From positions 4,650,001-4,714,000 of the forward strand of contig NZ_CP023688.1 of assembly GCF_008704655.1 (NCBI RefSeq): a DNA stretch of 64,000 bases. The letters are read 5' to 3'. Shown one piece after another: positions 10,320 to 17,929 of the stretch. The notes beneath the pieces are model-generated. The model had not been told where the DNA came from and did no database searches. It was given only the letters and a program-made list of their open reading frames with translations. The stretch comes from Streptomyces rimosus (GTDB lineage: Bacteria > Actinomycetota > Actinomycetes > Streptomycetales > Streptomycetaceae). Within the stretch, counting starts at the first letter, position 1. The number at the start of each line of letters is the position of its first letter. A program made the translations under genes and the position numbers.

Positions 10320-11713
10320 GGGCGGACCACCTGGGTCATCTCGGCGTCGGTGGAGGGGGCGGGGGCCGGGGCGGGGCGGCGCGCGGTGTCGCTGATCCGC
10401 AGCAGGAGCGCGACCAGGGCCCAGTTCGCGATGACGGAGGAGCCGCCCTGGGCGAGGAAGGGCATGGTCATACCGGTCAGCGGGATCAGGCCGGTGACAC
10501 CGCCGGCGACGACGAAGACCTGGAGGGCGAAGGCGCCGGACAGGCCGACGGCGAGCAGCTTGCCGAACGGGTCGCGGGCGGCCAGCGCCGTACGGATGCC
10601 GCGCTCGATGAGCAGGCCGTACAGCAGCAGGATCGCCATCAGACCGGCGAGGCCGGCTTCCTCGCCGACGGTGGCGAGGATGTAGTCGCTCTTGGGCGCG
10701 ATGCCGCCGATGAGGCGGGAGTAGCCCTGGCCGAGGCCGGAGCCGAGGATGCCGCCGGAGCCGAAGGAGTACATGGCCTGGGCGGTTTCGGTGACGCCGC
10801 CGTTGAGCAGCTCCAGGGGGTTGAGCCAGTTGTGCACACGGGTCTGCACATGCGACTCGAAGGTGGCCACCGCGACCGCGCCGCCGGCGCTGAGCAGCAG
10901 GCCGAAGACGATCCAGCTGGTGCGTTCGGTGGCCACGTACAGCATGACCACGAACAGGCCGAAGAAGAGCAGGGAGGTACCGAGGTCGGTCTCGAAGACC
11001 AGGATCATCAGGCTGAGCGCCCAGATGACCAGGATCGGGCCGAGGTCGCGGCCGCGCGGCAGGTACAGGCCCATGAAGCGGCGGCTGGCCAGCGCGAGCG
11101 CGTCGCGTTTGACCATGAGGTAGCCCGCGAAGAAGATCGCGATGACGATCTTGGCGAACTCACCGGGCTGCAGCGATCCGACGCCGGGGATGGTGATCCA
11201 GATGCGGGCGCCGAACTTGGCCGGGAAGAAGATCGGCGCGATCAGCAGGACCAGCGCGACGACCATCGAGATATAGGTGTAGCGCTGCAGGACGCGGTGG
11301 TCCTTCAGGAAGATCAGGACGCCGAGGAACAGGGCGACGCCGATCGTCGACCACATCATCTGCCCGGGGGCCAGGGCACCGCCGAGCTGCTTGGTGGTGA
11401 TCTGCGGCTCCTGGTCGAGACGCCAGATGAAGACCAGGCCGAGACCGTTCAGGAGGGTCGCGATGGGCAGCATCAGCGGGTCGGCGTACGGGGCCCACTT
11501 GCGTACGACGAGGTGGGTGACGCCGGCCAGCAGGCCGAGACCGAGGGAGTAGCCCAGGATGCCGGCCGGGACCGAGCCCTCCTTGGCCAGACCCACGTTG
11601 ATGTAGGCGAAGACCGGGATGAGCACCGCGAAGACGAGCATGGCCAGCTCGGTGTTGCGGCGGCTCGGGGCACCGATGGTGCCCACGGTGGTCGTGGTGG
11701 TGGTACTGCTCAT
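10316..11713 (-). CDS. rodA: SEDS peptidoglycan glycosyltransferase, FtsW/RodA/SpoVE family
   Basis: A polytopic glycan-strand polymerase of 465 residues with about 10-12 hydrophobic helices and no soluble domain. The family motif GSGGILGSGLGQGYSRLIGG, and the later VGEEAGLAG and LTGMTMPFLAQGGSS segments, are all present. It forms a polymerase/transpeptidase pair with PbpA, shown by the 4-nt overlap. RodA and FtsW are hard to separate by sequence, and the locus name in the group varies. The position next to pbpA, pstP and pknB favours the RodA/SfrA-type protein over the FtsW of the dcw cluster. The ATG is 23 nt downstream of the pstP stop. Confidence 0.93.
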   Translation of the reverse strand: MSSTTTTTTVGTIGAPSRRNTELAMLVFAVLIPVFAYINVGLAKEGSVPAGILGYSLGLGLLAGVTHLVVRKWAPYADPLMLPIATLLNGLGLVFIWRLDQEPQITTKQLGGALAPGQMMWSTIGVALFLGVLIFLKDHRVLQRYTYISMVVALVLLIAPIFFPAKFGARIWITIPGVGSLQPGEFAKIVIAIFFAGYLMVKRDALALASRRFMGLYLPRGRDLGPILVIWALSLMILVFETDLGTSLLFFGLFVVMLYVATERTSWIVFGLLLSAGGAVAVATFESHVQTRVHNWLNPLELLNGGVTETAQAMYSFGSGGILGSGLGQGYSRLIGGIAPKSDYILATVGEEAGLAGLMAILLLYGLLIERGIRTALAARDPFGKLLAVGLSGAFALQVFVVAGGVTGLIPLTGMTMPFLAQGGSSVIANWALVALLLRISDTARRPAPAPAPSTDAEMTQVVRP

Positions 11714-11736
11714 CAGTTCTACGGCCCCCTACGCCC

Positions 11737-13236
11737 TCACTGCTGGGTGCTGCAATTCTTTTCCAGCTTCTGCTGCTCCTCGGAGGGGGGCGTCTGGCTG
11801 GTGGTGGGAGTGGGCGTCGGGGCCGCCGGCTTCCCGGGCTTGCCCTTGTTCTTGCGGGCCTCTTCCTCGGCCTTCTTGCGCTCCTCCGCCGCCTTGCGCT
11901 CCGCCGCTTCCCGCTGCTCCTTGGACCGGCAGGCGCCGACCTGGTTGCCCAGTTCGGTGACCTTCTCGATCGCCTGGCCGCGGTTGTCGACGGCGATGGT
12001 CTCCTTGACCTGGTTGCGCTGGTAGACGGGGAGGTACTTGAGTTCGATCTCGGGGTGGTCCTCGTCGACCTTGTTGAGCTTGATCCAGGCGAGATCCTGG
12101 CTGATGCCCTGGTAGAGCGCGACGTGATCGTCCTTGGCGCCGACGAAGTACTGCGTCTGCGTCCAGCGGTAGCCCGCGTACAGCCCGCCGCCGACGACGG
12201 CCAGCGCCAGCACGATGATCAGCGACCTCTTGATCCATCTGCCGCCGCGGCGCTCCGGCTTGAGGAAGTCTTCGTCCGTGAACGCGCCGAACGAGCCCTG
12301 CGGCGGGCCTGCGACGTCGTTGCCGCCGCTGCCCGGCGGGCCGAAGGCGCCGTCCGGCGCGGCCTGCGACGCGTCGCGGTGGCGGCCCAGCTCGGCGGCG
12401 CGGGCGGCCGGCGTCTGCAGGGTGCTGGGGTCGCTGAGCTGGTGCTGGTTCTCGGCGACGGCGCCGACGACGACCGGGGTGTCGTTGAGGCGGCCGGCGA
12501 GGGTGTCGCTCGCGTCGACGTCCAGGACGTCGGCGACGATGCAGGTGATGTTGTCCGGGCCGCCACCGCGCAGCGCCAGCTGGATCAGTTCCTGCACGGT
12601 CTCGTGCGGGCCCTGGTAGCTGGCGAGGGTGTCTTCGAGGGTCTGGTGGCTGACCACGCCGGACAGGCCGTCGGAGCAGATCAGATAGCGGTCGCCGGCC
12701 CGGACCTCGCGGATCGACAGGTCCGGTTCGACGTGGTCACCGCTGCCCAGCGCGCGCATCAGCAGGGAGCGCTGCGGGTGGGTGGTGGCCTCCTCCTCGG
12801 TGATGCGGCCCTCGTCGACCAGGCGCTGCACCCAGGTGTGGTCCTGCGTGATCTGCGTCAGGACGCCGTCGCGCAGCAGGTACGCGCGGGAGTCGCCGAC
12901 GTGCACGAGGCCGAGCCGCTGCCCGGTCCACAGCAGGGCGGTCAGGGTGGTGCCCATGCCCTCCAGCTGCGGGTCCTCCTCGACCATGACGCGCAGCTGG
13001 TCGTTGGCGCGCTGGACGGCCGTACCGAGGGAGGTGAGGATGTCGGAGCCGGGGACGTCGTCGTCGAGCTGGACGAGGGTGGAGATCACCTCGGAGGAGG
13101 CGACCTCGCCGGCGGCCTGGCCGCCCATGCCGTCGGCGATGGCGAGCAGGCGGGGGCCGGCGTAGCCGGAGTCCTCGTTGCCCTCCCGGATCATGCCCTT
13201 GTGCGATCCGGCGGCGAAGCGCAGTGACAGACTCAT
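11737..13236 (-). CDS. pstP: PP2C-family Ser/Thr phosphatase PstP
   Basis: The product dephosphorylates PknB-type kinases and their substrates, using two Mn/Mg ions. The PP2C domain occupies about 1-235, with N20-ED, DGMGG at 35-39, GDSRAYL, CSDGLSG and GGPDNITCIV. A linker leads to one transmembrane helix (about 325-350), an external domain and a C-terminal run of alternating Lys/Glu and Pro (KKAEEEARKNKGKPGKP), likely a coiled or disordered wall-facing tail. The ATG at 13236 has GAGG upstream and gives 499 residues. A second in-frame ATG at 13266 would add ten residues (MYPEPTGEVR) and cannot be excluded. Confidence 0.93.
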   Translation of the reverse strand: MSLSLRFAAGSHKGMIREGNEDSGYAGPRLLAIADGMGGQAAGEVASSEVISTLVQLDDDVPGSDILTSLGTAVQRANDQLRVMVEEDPQLEGMGTTLTALLWTGQRLGLVHVGDSRAYLLRDGVLTQITQDHTWVQRLVDEGRITEEEATTHPQRSLLMRALGSGDHVEPDLSIREVRAGDRYLICSDGLSGVVSHQTLEDTLASYQGPHETVQELIQLALRGGGPDNITCIVADVLDVDASDTLAGRLNDTPVVVGAVAENQHQLSDPSTLQTPAARAAELGRHRDASQAAPDGAFGPPGSGGNDVAGPPQGSFGAFTDEDFLKPERRGGRWIKRSLIIVLALAVVGGGLYAGYRWTQTQYFVGAKDDHVALYQGISQDLAWIKLNKVDEDHPEIELKYLPVYQRNQVKETIAVDNRGQAIEKVTELGNQVGACRSKEQREAAERKAAEERKKAEEEARKNKGKPGKPAAPTPTPTTSQTPPSEEQQKLEKNCSTQQ

Positions 13237-13364
13237 ACGCACCTCGCCCGTCGGCTCGGGGTACATCCGCACGGTGCCCACCCTCCGGTCGGGAGCACGC
13301 TCGGGTCCGTCGAGTGGACCGCCGCGGCTCGCTCGCTCCGCTCGCGCTCTTTCATGACGTAGCA

Positions 13365-13892
13365 CTACTTCCGCAGCTCGATGACGGTCTTGCCGATGCG
13401 GATCGGGGCTCCCAGCGGAATCGGTGTCGGGGTCGTCAGTCGGGTCCGGTCGAGATACGTGCCGTTGGTGGACCCGAGATCCTCGACGATCCACTGGCCG
13501 TCACGGTCCGGGTAGATCCTGGCATGCCGGCTGGAGGCGTAGTCGTCGTCCAGCACGATCGTGGAGTCGTGCGCGCGGCCCAGAGAGATGGTCTGCCCCT
13601 GGAGGGCGACGGTCGTGCCCGTCAACGTGCCCTCGGAGACCACCAGCTTTGTGGGGGCGCCGCGGCGCTGACGGTTGTTGCCGCGGCCGCCTTCCTGGCG
13701 GCGCTGCTGCGGCGGGGAGGCTTGCTGGCGCTGTTGCGCGCGCCCCTCCTGGCCGCCGCGGCGGGCGGCTCCGCGCTGTGTGACGCGCGTGCCGAACAGG
13801 TCGCTGCGGATGACCTGGACGGCCACGATGACGAACAGCCACAGTACGGCGAGGAAACCCAACCGCATGACCGTGAGGGTCAGCTCTGACAT
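13365..13892 (-). CDS. fhaB: FHA domain membrane protein (FhaB/FipA type)
   Basis: A 175-residue protein with an N-terminal transmembrane helix (about 8-27), a Gln/Arg-rich disordered linker (about 40-70) and one forkhead-associated domain (about 80-170). The phosphothreonine-binding signature is present: LGRAHDSTI, SSRHARI and LGSTNGTYL. In mycobacteria the equivalent protein is phosphorylated by the locus kinases and links PbpA/RodA and FtsZ. Here it sits 10 nt after fhaA and 128 nt before pstP, which supports co-transcription. It is expected at the inner membrane face. Confidence 0.92.
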   Translation of the reverse strand: MSELTLTVMRLGFLAVLWLFVIVAVQVIRSDLFGTRVTQRGAARRGGQEGRAQQRQQASPPQQRRQEGGRGNNRQRRGAPTKLVVSEGTLTGTTVALQGQTISLGRAHDSTIVLDDDYASSRHARIYPDRDGQWIVEDLGSTNGTYLDRTRLTTPTPIPLGAPIRIGKTVIELRK

Positions 13893-13902
13893 TGCCCCCG
13901 CT

Positions 13903-14772
13903 TCACCCTTCGGCTTGCCGGTAAACGATGGTGGTACTGCCCACGACGATCCGCGAGCCGTCGCGGAGCGTAGCGCGGGTGGTGTGCTGTCCGTCTACCA
14001 CGATGCCGTTGGTAGAACCCAGGTCCTGGACCGTCGGCGGCGTTCCGACGCGGATCTCGCAGTGCCGGCGGGAGACTCCCGGGTCGTCGATGCGTACGTC
14101 GGCGTCGGTGCTGCGGCCCAGGACGAGCGTGGGGCGGGAGATCTGGTGGCGGTTGCCGTTGATCTCGATCCAGCGCCGTGTCTGTCCGCCGCTCCGCTCC
14201 GCCGCGCCCCGGTTCTGGTACCAGCCTTCGGGAGCCGCGCCCGGCTGGGCACCGGCACCCGGCGCCCCTGTCCGGGACGCGGGCGGCGAGGTGGGCATGG
14301 GGGGCGGGCCCACGTGGCCGCCGGGGCCGGACGGGCTGCTCCGGGGCGCGGTGGGGCGCTGTGCCGCGGCGGCGGCACCCGGGTGCTCCTGGGACGTGCT
14401 GGACGCGAGGGTGCGGCTGCGGACGCGGTACAGGCCGGTGTCGAGGTCGTCGGCCTTCTCCAGGTGCACCTTGATCGGGCCCATGAAGGTGTAGCGCTGC
14501 TGCTTGGCGTAGTCGCGGACCATGCCGGAGAGCTCGTCTCCGAGCTGGCCGCTGTACGGGCTGAGCCGCTCGTAGTCGGGGGTGCTCAGTTCGACGATGA
14601 AGTCGTTGGGGACGACCGTGCGGTCGCGGTTCCAGATGGTGGCGTTGTTGTCGCACTCGCGCTGGAGCGCGCCGGCGATCTCAACGGGCTGCACCTCGGA
14701 CTTGAACACCTTGGCGAAGGTGCCGTTGACGAGACCTTCGAGACGCTGCTCGAAGCGCTTCAGTACTCCCAC
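13903..14772 (-). CDS. fhaA: DUF3662 and FHA domain protein (FhaA type)
   Basis: This 289-residue cytosolic adaptor opens with the DUF3662/FhaA-twin domain (MGVLKRFEQRLEGLVNGTFA; about 1-125), continues through a Pro/Ala/Gly-rich linker and ends in an FHA domain (about 195-285) with LGRSTDADV, SRRHCEI and LGSTNGIVV. Family knowledge: FhaA binds phosphorylated MurJ/MviN and PknB targets and restrains peptidoglycan precursor flipping. The GTG start has an almost perfect Shine-Dalgarno site (AAGGAGGTG, 6 nt spacing), as suits the first gene of the minus-strand operon. Confidence 0.93.
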   Translation of the reverse strand: MGVLKRFEQRLEGLVNGTFAKVFKSEVQPVEIAGALQRECDNNATIWNRDRTVVPNDFIVELSTPDYERLSPYSGQLGDELSGMVRDYAKQQRYTFMGPIKVHLEKADDLDTGLYRVRSRTLASSTSQEHPGAAAAAQRPTAPRSSPSGPGGHVGPPPMPTSPPASRTGAPGAGAQPGAAPEGWYQNRGAAERSGGQTRRWIEINGNRHQISRPTLVLGRSTDADVRIDDPGVSRRHCEIRVGTPPTVQDLGSTNGIVVDGQHTTRATLRDGSRIVVGSTTIVYRQAEG

Positions 14773-15410
14773 GGGGCACCTCCTTCCTCAGTCTTCGTCA
14801 GGTCGGTCTTCGACAGGGTCGTCCTGATACTGCTTACTGATCGTATCCACGCGCCGGGAAATCGGCTGGTTCCCCTTTCCCGCCGTGAGGACGAGTGTCG
14901 CCCCTCACAAGGTTGCTCACGCCTGCTTGCCGGTGCGTCACTCCGGTGCCACCGCGATGGGGTCGCGGTGCCGCCGTGGCGAATCGTGCTGTGTCACCGC
15001 CCCGGGGCGGGCCGCGGTACCGCGATGGCTTCGCGATGTGACCGCGCCGGCGTTGCGATGGCACTGCGATCGTAGATGTGCCCCACTCACAGTGTCCCGC
15101 AACCGCCGGGTTCACCGACCGGGCGGGGCACGGCGCGCGGTGCCCCGTACGGGCCGGGCCGGCCGGGCTGCCGCGTCGCCGTGGCGGGTGGGCCGGTCGG
15201 CGCGGCGGGGATGCCGTGGCCGGGAGACCGGCAGGCGGGGGCGCCGGGTTCGCGGACGGGCGCCTCGTAAGGCGTCGGAAGCGGGCTCCGGAGAACGGAT
15301 GTGATTGCACCCCGGACAGCGTGCTAATGTTCTGGGTGTCGGCAGGCGAGAGCGCAAGACCCGGGCGGAACGGTCCGGATCAGGCGAAAGAATCTGACGA
15401 CACACCCAAT
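14773..15410. other. Gene-free region between fhaA and tRNA-Leu
   Basis: These 638 bp lie between divergently transcribed fhaA and the tRNA. No convincing coding frame is present. The part 14955-15075 has several short imperfect repeats around GCGATGG/TCGCGATG with local inverted symmetry. The part 15110-15280 is almost pure G+C. A TAATGT hexamer at 15325-15330 with TTGCAC at 15305-15310 may be the tRNA promoter, although the 14-bp spacer is short. The promoter of the fhaA operon must also lie here. Confidence 0.5.
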
Positions 15411-15494
15411 GCGCGGGTGGCGGAATAGGCAGACGCGCTGGATTCAGGTTCCAGTGCCCGAAAGGGCGTGGGGGTTCAACTCCCCCCTCGCGCA
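15411..15494 (+). tRNA. tRNA-Leu (anticodon CAG)
   Basis: A class II tRNA of 84 nt before CCA addition. The acceptor stem GCGCGGG (15411-15417) pairs with CTCGCGC (15487-15493) with one G-T pair, and the discriminator is A. The anticodon stem CTGGA/TCCAG encloses TTCAGGT, so the anticodon is CAG, reading CUG leucine codons, the dominant Leu codon in this DNA. A long variable arm (GTGCCCGAAAGGGCGT) and the T-arm GGGGGTTCAACTCCCCC confirm leucine type. CCA is not encoded. A strong terminator follows within 10 nt. Confidence 0.96.
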
Positions 15495-15500
15495 CAGATG

Positions 15501-15535
15501 AGACCCCCGGTCCGGGATTCCCGGACCGGGGGTCT
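15501..15535 (+). terminator. Intrinsic terminator after tRNA-Leu
   Basis: A perfect 16-bp stem (AGACCCCCGGTCCGGG, 15501-15516, with 15520-15535) has a 3-nt ATT loop and is followed by TTTCGTTGTTTT. It is the clearest Rho-independent terminator in the window. Confidence 0.93.
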
Positions 15536-15609
15536 TTCGTTGTTTTCGATCCCGGCGTTCCGGGCTTCGGCGGCCCCGCCGCTCATTGACCGAAAAGCAC
15601 CGGTGAGGG

Positions 15610-16509
15610 CTACGTCACATCGGTGACGGCCGCGCTGAAGGCGCGGGTGCGCGCGGTCTCGCGATCCTGGTGCCAGAGAAGTCCGAGTGCGGAGTCCGGG
15701 AGCCCGTCGACCGGTACGAAGGTGATGTCGCGGCGGCCGTGGTAGTCGGCCGTGGGCCGGCAGAGCAGCATCGCGCCGCGGCCGGCGGCGGCCAGGGTCA
15801 AGCCCTCCTGGAGGGTACGGACGGCGGGCCCGGGCGGGATGGGGCGGCCGCCGGGGGTGCTGGTGGGGGCCTGGGCGTAGCGCCAGTAGTCGGGGGCCGG
15901 GCCCTCCACGGTGATGAGGGGGCCGTCGGCCAGGTCCTCGGCGTCGAGGCGCGTACGGGACGCGAAGGGGTGGCGTACGGAGACGGCGAGCGTCTGCTGC
16001 TGCTTGGAGAAGACCGGGCCGAGTACGAGACCGGGCTCTTCCACGGGCAGCAGGACGACGGCGGCGTCGACCTCGTCACGGTGCAGTGGGCCGAAGGGGT
16101 CCTGGAGGGGGATTTCGACGATCTCCGTGGCGCAGCCGGGGCGCCGGGCGTGGAAGGTGCCGATGGCCTTCATGATCAGGTCGTCGGCGGTGCCCTGGAA
16201 GCCGATGCGCAGCCGGCCCTCGATGCCGCGGGCGGCAGCGATGGTGGCGTCGACCGTGCCGCGCAGCGCTTCGTAGGCGGGGCGCAGAGCAGCGAGGAAG
16301 TCCGCACCGAGCGGGGTGAGGCGGACCCGGCGGCTGGTGCGTTCCACGAGGCGGGCGCCGACGCGGCGTTCGAGGGCGCGAAGGAGCTGGCTGACCCGGC
16401 TCTGGGAGACGTAGAGGCGTGCGCCGGTGCGCCCGAAGTGCAGTTCCTCGGCGAGGACGAGGAAACACTCCAGTTCACGGATCTCCAGGCCGCCGGCGGT
16501 GGTGGGCAC
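15610..16509 (-). CDS. LysR family transcriptional regulator
   Basis: Residues 9-70 form the winged helix-turn-helix (IRELECFLVLAEELHFGRTG, then VSQSRVSQLLRALERRVGARL), followed by the effector-binding domain (RLRIGFQGTADDLIMKAI onwards). Total length is 299 residues, normal for the family. It is divergent from an MFS efflux gene and very probably controls it. The GTG at 16509 is preferred because the alternative ATG at 16569 would place the start inside an inverted repeat that looks like its operator. Neither start has a clear ribosome-binding site. The ligand is unknown. Confidence 0.85.
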   Translation of the reverse strand: MPTTAGGLEIRELECFLVLAEELHFGRTGARLYVSQSRVSQLLRALERRVGARLVERTSRRVRLTPLGADFLAALRPAYEALRGTVDATIAAARGIEGRLRIGFQGTADDLIMKAIGTFHARRPGCATEIVEIPLQDPFGPLHRDEVDAAVVLLPVEEPGLVLGPVFSKQQQTLAVSVRHPFASRTRLDAEDLADGPLITVEGPAPDYWRYAQAPTSTPGGRPIPPGPAVRTLQEGLTLAAAGRGAMLLCRPTADYHGRRDITFVPVDGLPDSALGLLWHQDRETARTRAFSAAVTDVT

Positions 16510-16560
16510 GGTGTCGCGCCGGGCTGGTGGGGTACTCCGGGTACTTCGGGATCGATGAGC

Positions 16561-16578
16561 CACGCTCATGGAAGCGTG
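16561..16578. promoter_or_regulatory. Candidate LysR operator
   Basis: CACGCT at 16561-16566 and AGCGTG at 16573-16578 form a perfect 6-bp inverted repeat with a 6-bp spacer, midway between the divergent LysR and MFS genes. Position and symmetry fit an activator site, but no binding is known. Confidence 0.45.
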
Positions 16579-16626
16579 AGCTGTTCGCCGTTGTTCCCGC
16601 GAGCGGCTGCGCATTGGCTGGGGTGC

Positions 16627-17832
16627 ATGACGACGATCGAGGAAACGGCGGGCCGCGACGGCGCGTTGCGGCGGGGCAGGGGCGCGGGATGGGCCGCGGT
16701 GGGGGCGCTGGCGGCGGCCACGTTCACGGTGGTGACGTCGGAGATGCTGCCGGTGGGGCTGTTGACGCCCATCGGAGGCGCGCTGGGGGTCACGGACGGT
16801 ACGGCGGGGCTGACGCTCACCGTGACGGGTGTGGTCGCGGCGGTGGGGGCGCCGGTGCTCACGCTGGCGGTGGGCCGGGCGGACCGGCGGAGGGTGCTGT
16901 GCGGGCTGCTGGCGATGCTGGCGGCGGCCAATCTGCTGGCCGCCTGGGCGCCGGATTTCGGGGTGATGGTGGTGGCGCGGGTGCTGGTCGGGGTGGGGAT
17001 GGGCGGGGTGTGGGCGCTCGCGGCGGGGTTGGCGGTGCGGCTGGTCGAGGCGCGGTCGGTGGCCGCGGCGACGTCGTTGATCTTCAGTGGGGTGGCGGTC
17101 GCGTCGGTGCTCGGGGTGCCGGCGGGGACGTTGATCGGGCAATTCGGCGGCTGGCGGGCCGCGTTCGCCGTGGTGGCGGCGCTGTCGGCGCTGGTCGCGG
17201 TGGCGCTGGCGATGCTGCTGCCACCGTTGCCGGCCGAGGGGGCGGTACGGCTGGACGGGGTGCTGCGGCTGTTCCGGGACGCGCGGGTGCGGACCGGGCT
17301 GATCGTGGTGGCGTTGCTGGTGGGCGGGCATTTCGCGGCGTACACGTATGTGCGGCCGGTACTGGAGGAGGTGTCCGGGGTGGGGCCCGGGGTGATCAGC
17401 ACGCTGCTTCTGGTGTACGGGGCGGCCGGGGTGGCCGGGAACTTCGTGGGGGGCGTGGGGGCGGGGCGGTCGCCGCGCGGCACGCTGTTGGTGATCAGCG
17501 GGGTGCTGGCCGGGGCGGTGCTCCTGGTGCCTCTGCTGGGAGTGGGTGTTCCGGGGGCGGTGGCGCTGCTGGCGGTGTGGGGGCTGGCGTACGGAGGGGT
17601 GTCGGTCAGTACGCAGACGTGGCTGATGGCGGTGGCGCCGCGGGCGCGGGAGGCGGCGTCGGCGCTGTTCGTGGGGGTGTTCAACGCGGCGATCGCGCTG
17701 GGTGCGTTCGGCGGGGGCCGGGCCGTGGACGGGTGGGGGCTGACCGGGGTGCTGTGGCTCGGGGGCGCGCTGGCCGCGGGGGCGCTGGTGGCGGTCGCGG
17801 CGGGGCGGGGGCCGGGGGCGGTGTCGCGGTGA
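16627..17832 (+). CDS. MFS transporter, AraJ/DHA1-like efflux permease
   Basis: A 401-residue polytopic protein with about 12 hydrophobic helices. The first-helix motif TSEMLPVGLLTPI and the loop 2-3 GRADRRRVL segment (motif A region) identify the DHA1/sugar-efflux branch of the major facilitator superfamily. It should export small molecules using the proton gradient; the substrate is not predictable. The ATG at 16627 gives a short cytoplasmic tail, and no Shine-Dalgarno is obvious. It is divergent from the LysR gene, and codon use is extremely GC-rich like its neighbours. Confidence 0.85.
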   Translation: MTTIEETAGRDGALRRGRGAGWAAVGALAAATFTVVTSEMLPVGLLTPIGGALGVTDGTAGLTLTVTGVVAAVGAPVLTLAVGRADRRRVLCGLLAMLAAANLLAAWAPDFGVMVVARVLVGVGMGGVWALAAGLAVRLVEARSVAAATSLIFSGVAVASVLGVPAGTLIGQFGGWRAAFAVVAALSALVAVALAMLLPPLPAEGAVRLDGVLRLFRDARVRTGLIVVALLVGGHFAAYTYVRPVLEEVSGVGPGVISTLLLVYGAAGVAGNFVGGVGAGRSPRGTLLVISGVLAGAVLLVPLLGVGVPGAVALLAVWGLAYGGVSVSTQTWLMAVAPRAREAASALFVGVFNAAIALGAFGGGRAVDGWGLTGVLWLGGALAAGALVAVAAGRGPGAVSR

Positions 17833-17929
17833 GGTGCGGTGCCGGCTCGCGGGATCAGCGACTTTCGTCGCGGCAGCGAGCGACGAACGATGACTGTGCC
17901 GGTCGGTGGGTCTTTCCTACGCTCGGTAC

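Noticed and set aside
15110..15300. A gene in the GC-rich stretch before tRNA-Leu
   Set aside because: Open frames exist on both strands but show no domain, no ribosome-binding site and low-complexity Gly/Arg/Pro composition.
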